DNA from: Streptomyces sulfonofaciens
GTDB taxonomy: Bacteria > Actinomycetota > Actinomycetes > Streptomycetales > Streptomycetaceae
Assembly (NCBI RefSeq): GCF_014656295.1
Contig: NZ_BNCD01000011.1
Span: 1 to 64,000, forward strand
Direction of reading: 5' to 3'
DNA: 64,000 bases
Shown: positions 59,847 to 64,000 of the stretch, one piece after another
Layout: the number at the start of each line of letters is the position of its first letter
Numbering within the stretch: position 1 is the stretch's first letter
Program-made: the position numbers and the translations under genes
The notes under the pieces: generated by a model
The model's database searches: none
What the model was told of the DNA's origin: nothing
What the model saw: only the letters and a program-made list of their open reading frames with translations

Positions 59847-60167
59847 GGGGGGTCCTTCGGAGCTCGAAGTGGTGGGGGTGAGCTAGGTCTAGTCCAAAGG
59901 GGCGCCAGACGTGGGTAACACGGCCCGGTCGCGACGGTCAACGGTCCGGACACGGCGGGGAGTTCACCGCTCACCACGAGGGGCCTCCATATGCGGAGGG
60001 AAGCGACGTATGGGCGGGGCGGTCCTCGACCCGCCCCTCGCACGGCCCGTCCCGGACCGCGCTTCCCGGACCGCCCGTCCCGGGCCGCCCGCCCCGGCCC
60101 GCACCACCGGACCGCGCGGCCCGGCGTGCGCCGGCAGGTCACGACGGCGGCCGGGTCACCGCCCCGC
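59847..60167. other. Intergenic region, lyase promoter side and NACHT gene end
   Basis: 321 bp. It contains the DasR-like element at 59883 and, on the minus strand further up, TTGACC near 59940 as a possible -35. From 60030 to 60120 it consists of CCCGGACCGC-type repeats. No gene is seen, and no clear terminator for the NACHT gene. Confidence 0.5.
59883..59898. promoter_or_regulatory. DasR-type operator candidate before alginate lyase
   Basis: On the lyase strand the element reads TTTGGACTAGACCTAG, matching the DasR consensus core GGNCTAGACC. The 13-mer GGTCTAGTCCAAA on the plus strand is identical to that in the chitinase promoter at 25091. It lies 36 bases upstream of the lyase start codon. 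Confidence 0.75.
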
Positions 60168-63100
60168 TCACCACAACCTGTCGTGCACCGGCGCGTACGC
60201 CTCCGCCATGGCCGCGGCCCGCGCCAGCTCCACCCGCGCCTCCTCGTCCGGGTCGTCCGCGGCCGCCGCCCGCAGCGCAGGGACCGTCCGCGGATCGGCC
60301 GGCCACAGTGCGCCGAGCAGCCGCGCCGCGGTGACGCGCACCTCGGGGTGGCGGGAGGCGGTGAGCGGGGTGGTGAGGAAGTCGGGGGCGGCGGGCCCCT
60401 CGTCCAGGTAGGCCCAGGTGCGCAGCGCCTCGACGAGGGCGGGCACCGTGACCTCCGGCTGCTTGGGCCAGTGCCTGGCGAGCAGGGCGAGCGCGTTGCC
60501 GCGGACGTAGTCGCTGGTGTCGTGGTCGGCGCGGTCGGCCACCAGGGCGCGTACGGCAGGCTCGTCGCGCCAGTGGTCGGCCAGCGTGGTGAGCGCCCAG
60601 CGGCGCACGTGGTCGCTGGGGTCCTCGGTGGCGCGGTCGGCCACCAGCGCCCGCACGGCGGGATCGTCGCCCCAGTGGTCAGCGAGCGCGTCGAGCGCGT
60701 CACTGCGGACGGTGCCGCTGGCGTCCCCGGTGGCGCGCGCCACCACCAGGGCCCTGACCCCGGTGTCGTCGCCCCAGTGCTCGGCCAGCACGCTCAGCGC
60801 GTCGCCGCGGACGTACTCGTCCTCGTCGCGGACGGCACGCTCCTGCACCAGGGCGCGCACGGCCGGGTCCTCGCCCCAGCACCCGGCCAGCGTCTGGAGG
60901 GCGGAGTGCCGCACGTGCCCGCTCGGGTCGAGCGCGGCCCGGTCGAGGACGTGGGCGAGGACCGCGGGGTCCCGGGGCCAGTAGGTGCCGAGCGTGTCCA
61001 AGGCCGAGCACCGCACCTCCTCGCTGGGGTCCTCGGCGGAGCGCTCCCGCAGGAGGCCGCTCACGGCCGGGTCGTCGCCCCACTGGTGGGCGAGTGCGTT
61101 CAGCGCCTCCTCGCGGACGTGGTCGCCGGGGTCGTGGACGGCGCTCTCGCCCACCAGCTCCCGCACGGCCGGATCGTCGCTCCAGTATCTGGCGAGGGCG
61201 CCCAGAGCCGCCTCGCGGGTGGTGTCGCCGGTGCCGTGGGTGACGCGGTCCTCGACCAGGCTCCGCACGGCGGGATCCCGGTGCCAGCCCCTGGCCAGCA
61301 GGTCCAGGGCGCTGTTGCGGACCGTGTCGCCGGGGTCGTGGAGCGCCCGGTCGTCGAGGAGCGCGCGGGTCGCCGGATCGGTGGCGCCGGCCTCCGCGAG
61401 CGCGTAGAGGGCGACGGTGCGGGCGGTGGCGTCCGGGTCGCGAACGGCCCGGTCCCGCAGGACAGCGGACACGGCCGGGTCCGCGTCCCAGTGCGTGACC
61501 AGCGCACTCAGGGCCCGGTGTCGGACGCTCGCGCTGCTGTCGTGCACGGCGCGGTCCTCGACGAGCGCGCGTACGGCCGGCAGGTCGGGCCACCCGCGGG
61601 CGAGCCGGGCCAGTGCGCCGTACCTGCCCGGCGCGTTCCAGGCGCGGCAGGCGATGACGGCGAGCACCTCCACGTCGTCGTAGAGGCCGAAGGCGACGCC
61701 GGCGCCGTCCAGACCGAGCCACGACGTGTGCAGCCGGCGCAGCACACGCCGCCGGCCCGGCCAGTTGGGGCCCAGCGACACCAGTGACGCCTCGATGTCC
61801 GCCTGGACCGTCGGCGGCTGGAAGTCGGTCTGCTCCCAGAACCGCACCAGCGCCTCCGCCGTGCGCATGCTCTGGTCCGCCAGCGGCCCGATCCTGCGCA
61901 CCTCGGCCAGGGCGCGCAGCGCGAGGACGGCGGGCGGCGCCCTGTGCCGGCCCGTTCCCTCCCCGGCGTCCAGTTCGAGGATCCTGTCGACGGCGCGCCC
62001 CGCGACCCGTTCGCTGATCTGGCCCACGATCAGCAGCAGCACCTCGTGCCAGGCCGGGTCGGGCGCACGGCGTGCGAAGACGTCGTCCAGCAACTCGTCG
62101 TCGGTCAGCTCCCGCTGCTCGTAGCGGCGCACGATGTCGCTCGCGGCGAGGTACTCCAGGAAGGCGCGGTGCACGAAGCCGTAGACCTCGCTGCCGTACC
62201 GGCTGAGGATGAAGTTGCGCTCGCGGAACTGCCTGACCATCGCCCGGGCGACCTTCTTCGCCGGGGCGAGGTCCAGCAGCAGCGTCTCGCGCAGGTAGCC
62301 GGTGAAGACCCGCTCCACCTCCTCGCCCAGGACGTGGTTGCCCGCGATGCCGCCCTCCCCGTTCTGCATGTGCCGAGCGAGGCGCTCCAGCATCTCGCGG
62401 CGGTCCCGGTCGTCGAGGTCCGCGACGGAGCGGATGCCGGGCGTGAGGTCGAGGTGCTTGGCGTCCTCGTCCCAGTGGGCGATGAGGACGTTGACCGCGT
62501 GCCGGTAGACCCCGGCGCGGTCGCGGGGCAGCCGCTGCCTTCGGGCGATGATCGCGAGGATGGTCAGCAGGAGGGGATTGCCGGCGAGTTCGCGCACCGG
62601 ACGGGAGCGTGAGACGGCGTCCCGCAGCCGGGTGCGCAGCCGCTCGGCCTCCTGCCTGTCGGCCGGTGAGACCGCCGCGTACCAGCGGTCCGCGAAGGCG
62701 GCGATCTGCTCGTCGGTGAGGCTCTGGATCATGTAGTGCCGGAACCCGGCCGACTCCAGCCGGTGCCGTGTGTAGCCGATCAGCCGCGAGGTGACAACGA
62801 CCCTGGCGTCGGGGTAGCGGGCGGCGAAGCCGGTGATCCGGCCGGTGACGTCCGTGCGGACCCGCGGGTCGAAGAGCTCGTCGAGGCCGTCGAAGACCAC
62901 GAGGGCCGCACCGCTCTCCAGCCGGCGGCGCAGCAGCGCGGGCGGCGGGACGCTGCGCTCCTGCTCGTAGAGGTGGGCGAGGAAGTCCTCGAAGGACCGC
63001 TCGCGCCAGTCCGCGTCCGCGTAGCGCCGCAGCTCCACCACCACGGGGAGCAGCCCGGAAAGCGGCTCCAGCGGGCCGGTGAGCGCCCGGGACGTCAGCG

Positions 63101-63881
63101 CCAGGGCCAGGTAGCGGGCGAGGGTGGACTTGCCCGCGCCCGGGTCGCCCAGCAGCACGAGCCGGCCGGACCCGCCCGCGGCCAGCGTGTCCAGCACGGC
63201 CAGCGCGGGCCGCTCCCGGTATGCCTGGCGGGCCCGCTCCCACAGCCCCCGGTCCACCCCGGGCACGTCCGGCACCTCGTCCTGCGCGCCCGGCAGCTCC
63301 CCGCGCTCCACGAGACGCCGCTGGAGCTCCACGGGCAGCTCCACCCGGGGCGGGTCGGCGCGCAGCAGCGGCGGCACGAAGACGTCGCGCAGGTCCACGC
63401 GCGGGTGCTCGCCCTCGGTGGTCGGGATCAGCACCTCCAGGTCGAGCCGGCCGTACGCGGCGCGGATCTGCGCGGCGTAGGCGTCGAGGGCGGCGCTCGT
63501 CTCCCGCGGGCCCAGGGGGCTTCCATCCGGTGCGGAGGGGCCGGTCACGATGACGGTCACGCTGCGGTTGTCCTGGACGCTGCTGCCCGCGCCGGTCGCG
63601 TTGTACGCGGCGTCCCCGCCCGCGCCCACCGCACTCGTGCCCCGCGCGGAGACCCGCTTCGGCCCGGGCACGGCGCCGCCCCCGGACCCTAAGCCGGCCC
63701 CGGCCACCGGTCCTGCCTCGCCTACCGGTCCGCCACGGGCCACCGGTCCGGCCTCCGGCCCGGACCCGCCGCCCGGGCCCGCGGCCACCGGTCCACCGTC
63801 CCCGGCGCCGGACCCCGTCGGGCCCCTGCCGCCGTCCGCCGCGTCCGACGAGGATCCGGAGCGGGGCCCACCCGCGCTCAC
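60168..63881 (-). CDS. NACHT-domain STAND NTPase with C-terminal 34-residue HEAT-like repeats
   Basis: A 1237-residue protein. Order: Gly/Ala/Pro-rich disordered start (1-100), an N-terminal domain (105-210, with RETSAALDAYAAQIRAAYG), NACHT NTPase (240-400: Walker A GDPGAGKS 245-252, Walker B VVFDGLDELFD with Asp331-Asp334-Glu335, VVVTSRLIGY), helical NACHT arm (430-610, NPLLLTILAIIARR), a linker and eleven 34-residue repeats (781-1154), then a canonical HEAT pair. Such STAND proteins are signal-triggered switches; several bacterial NACHT proteins protect against phage. GTG 63881 overlaps an upstream stop by four bases, so it is the second gene of an operon. No toxic effector domain is recognised. 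Confidence 0.88.
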   Translation of the reverse strand: MSAGGPRSGSSSDAADGGRGPTGSGAGDGGPVAAGPGGGSGPEAGPVARGGPVGEAGPVAGAGLGSGGGAVPGPKRVSARGTSAVGAGGDAAYNATGAGSSVQDNRSVTVIVTGPSAPDGSPLGPRETSAALDAYAAQIRAAYGRLDLEVLIPTTEGEHPRVDLRDVFVPPLLRADPPRVELPVELQRRLVERGELPGAQDEVPDVPGVDRGLWERARQAYRERPALAVLDTLAAGGSGRLVLLGDPGAGKSTLARYLALALTSRALTGPLEPLSGLLPVVVELRRYADADWRERSFEDFLAHLYEQERSVPPPALLRRRLESGAALVVFDGLDELFDPRVRTDVTGRITGFAARYPDARVVVTSRLIGYTRHRLESAGFRHYMIQSLTDEQIAAFADRWYAAVSPADRQEAERLRTRLRDAVSRSRPVRELAGNPLLLTILAIIARRQRLPRDRAGVYRHAVNVLIAHWDEDAKHLDLTPGIRSVADLDDRDRREMLERLARHMQNGEGGIAGNHVLGEEVERVFTGYLRETLLLDLAPAKKVARAMVRQFRERNFILSRYGSEVYGFVHRAFLEYLAASDIVRRYEQRELTDDELLDDVFARRAPDPAWHEVLLLIVGQISERVAGRAVDRILELDAGEGTGRHRAPPAVLALRALAEVRRIGPLADQSMRTAEALVRFWEQTDFQPPTVQADIEASLVSLGPNWPGRRRVLRRLHTSWLGLDGAGVAFGLYDDVEVLAVIACRAWNAPGRYGALARLARGWPDLPAVRALVEDRAVHDSSASVRHRALSALVTHWDADPAVSAVLRDRAVRDPDATARTVALYALAEAGATDPATRALLDDRALHDPGDTVRNSALDLLARGWHRDPAVRSLVEDRVTHGTGDTTREAALGALARYWSDDPAVRELVGESAVHDPGDHVREEALNALAHQWGDDPAVSGLLRERSAEDPSEEVRCSALDTLGTYWPRDPAVLAHVLDRAALDPSGHVRHSALQTLAGCWGEDPAVRALVQERAVRDEDEYVRGDALSVLAEHWGDDTGVRALVVARATGDASGTVRSDALDALADHWGDDPAVRALVADRATEDPSDHVRRWALTTLADHWRDEPAVRALVADRADHDTSDYVRGNALALLARHWPKQPEVTVPALVEALRTWAYLDEGPAAPDFLTTPLTASRHPEVRVTAARLLGALWPADPRTVPALRAAAADDPDEEARVELARAAAMAEAYAPVHDRLW
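60420..61541 (-). repeat. 102-bp coding repeats, about eleven copies
   Basis: The repeats encode 34-residue units with the pattern ALxALAxHWGDDPAVRALV followed by xDRAxxDPSxxVRxx. Neighbouring copies 9-11 are closest to each other, suggesting recent unit duplication; outer copies diverge. The conserved His-Trp and Asp-Pro pairs mark turns of helical hairpins. Confidence 0.85.
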
Positions 63882-64000
63882 CGCTCCTCGACCTCGCTTC
63901 CCGAACCGACCGCGTTCCCGGACGCCTCGCCGCCCGCCGCGACGGCACCCGGGCCCCGGGCCGCCACCTCACTCCGGCCCGGCGGCGGTGTCCGGCCCCC
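63878..64000 (-). CDS. 3' end of an upstream gene in the NACHT operon (partial)
   Basis: The last 41 codons of a minus-strand frame run open from the window edge to a TGA at 63878 that overlaps the NACHT GTG start in GTGA. The visible peptide is low-complexity (EVAARGPGAVAAGGEASGNA, ending SGSEVEER). The four-base overlap, also seen for other coupled pairs in this window, is the main support. The product cannot be named; effector or sensor partners of NACHT genes are candidates. Confidence 0.5.
   Translation of the reverse strand, partial: GGRTPPPGRSEVAARGPGAVAAGGEASGNAVGSGSEVEER

Noticed and set aside
60700..63972. 1090-codon frame overlapping the NACHT gene on the same strand
   Set aside because: Arg/Gly/Pro-rich shadow in the +1 frame without start signal; the NACHT frame carries Walker motifs and repeats.

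Overview
The window is a piece of a high-GC (about 73%) actinobacterial chromosome, almost certainly Streptomyces. The evidence is the codon usage with G/C at nearly every third position, frequent GTG and TTG starts, a DasR-type chitinase operator, an Sdh1-type succinate dehydrogenase, TypA, and a sigma-B-like sigma factor beside partner-switch kinase and phosphatase genes. No rRNA, tRNA, CRISPR array or complete insertion sequence was seen.

Layout. (1) 89-5093: a Tat-exported phosphoesterase, a stress-type SDR, a bicovalent-flavin oxidase and a GNAT acetyltransferase. (2) 5141-15350: a catabolic cluster. An operon on the minus strand encodes LigB- and LigA-type extradiol dioxygenase subunits, a CoA-transferase and an amidohydrolase. 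Divergent from it are a citrate synthase/citryl-CoA lyase-like gene and an IclR regulator. A second IclR gene, a class II aldolase/decarboxylase, a Rieske oxygenase and a PNPOx-fold gene follow. (3) 15647-22886: a glycan locus with a GlcNAc-kinase-like protein, a secreted GH20 enzyme, a SIS phosphosugar protein, an RpiR regulator and a secreted GH29 fucosidase. (4) 23803-26240: secreted CE1/PHB-depolymerase-type esterase and a GH18 chitinase behind a DasR-type site. (5) 26578-38861: a two-component system divergent from an MFS transporter, a TetR-controlled oxidoreductase pair, a SNF2 helicase, a threonine-synthase-like enzyme and a GntR regulator. (6) 39016-46386: a stress sigma factor, small conserved genes, an RsbW-type kinase and a PAS-PAS-GAF-PP2C-kinase fusion. 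(7) 46757-50804: the succinate dehydrogenase operon. (8) 51466-56299: an orphan solute-binding lipoprotein and TypA. (9) 56354-58983: a scar of gene remnants around an ATPase-nuclease with an AT-rich promoter. (10) 59064-64000: a secreted PL7 alginate lyase and a large NACHT STAND NTPase with C-terminal 34-residue repeats, probably part of a conflict or defence operon that runs off the window.

The strongest leads are: CGGACG-N2-CGTCCG palindromes in front of both divergent catabolic transcripts; the same DasR-like core in front of chitinase and alginate lyase; a CoA-ester/lyase cassette attached to a LigAB dioxygenase; a fucosidase plus GH20 enzyme of the lacto-N-biosidase active-site type under an RpiR regulator; an 11-bp repeat array between the two-component system and its neighbouring transporter; and the NACHT-repeat gene with its overlapping upstream partner. 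All functional calls are from reading motifs; no database search was run.
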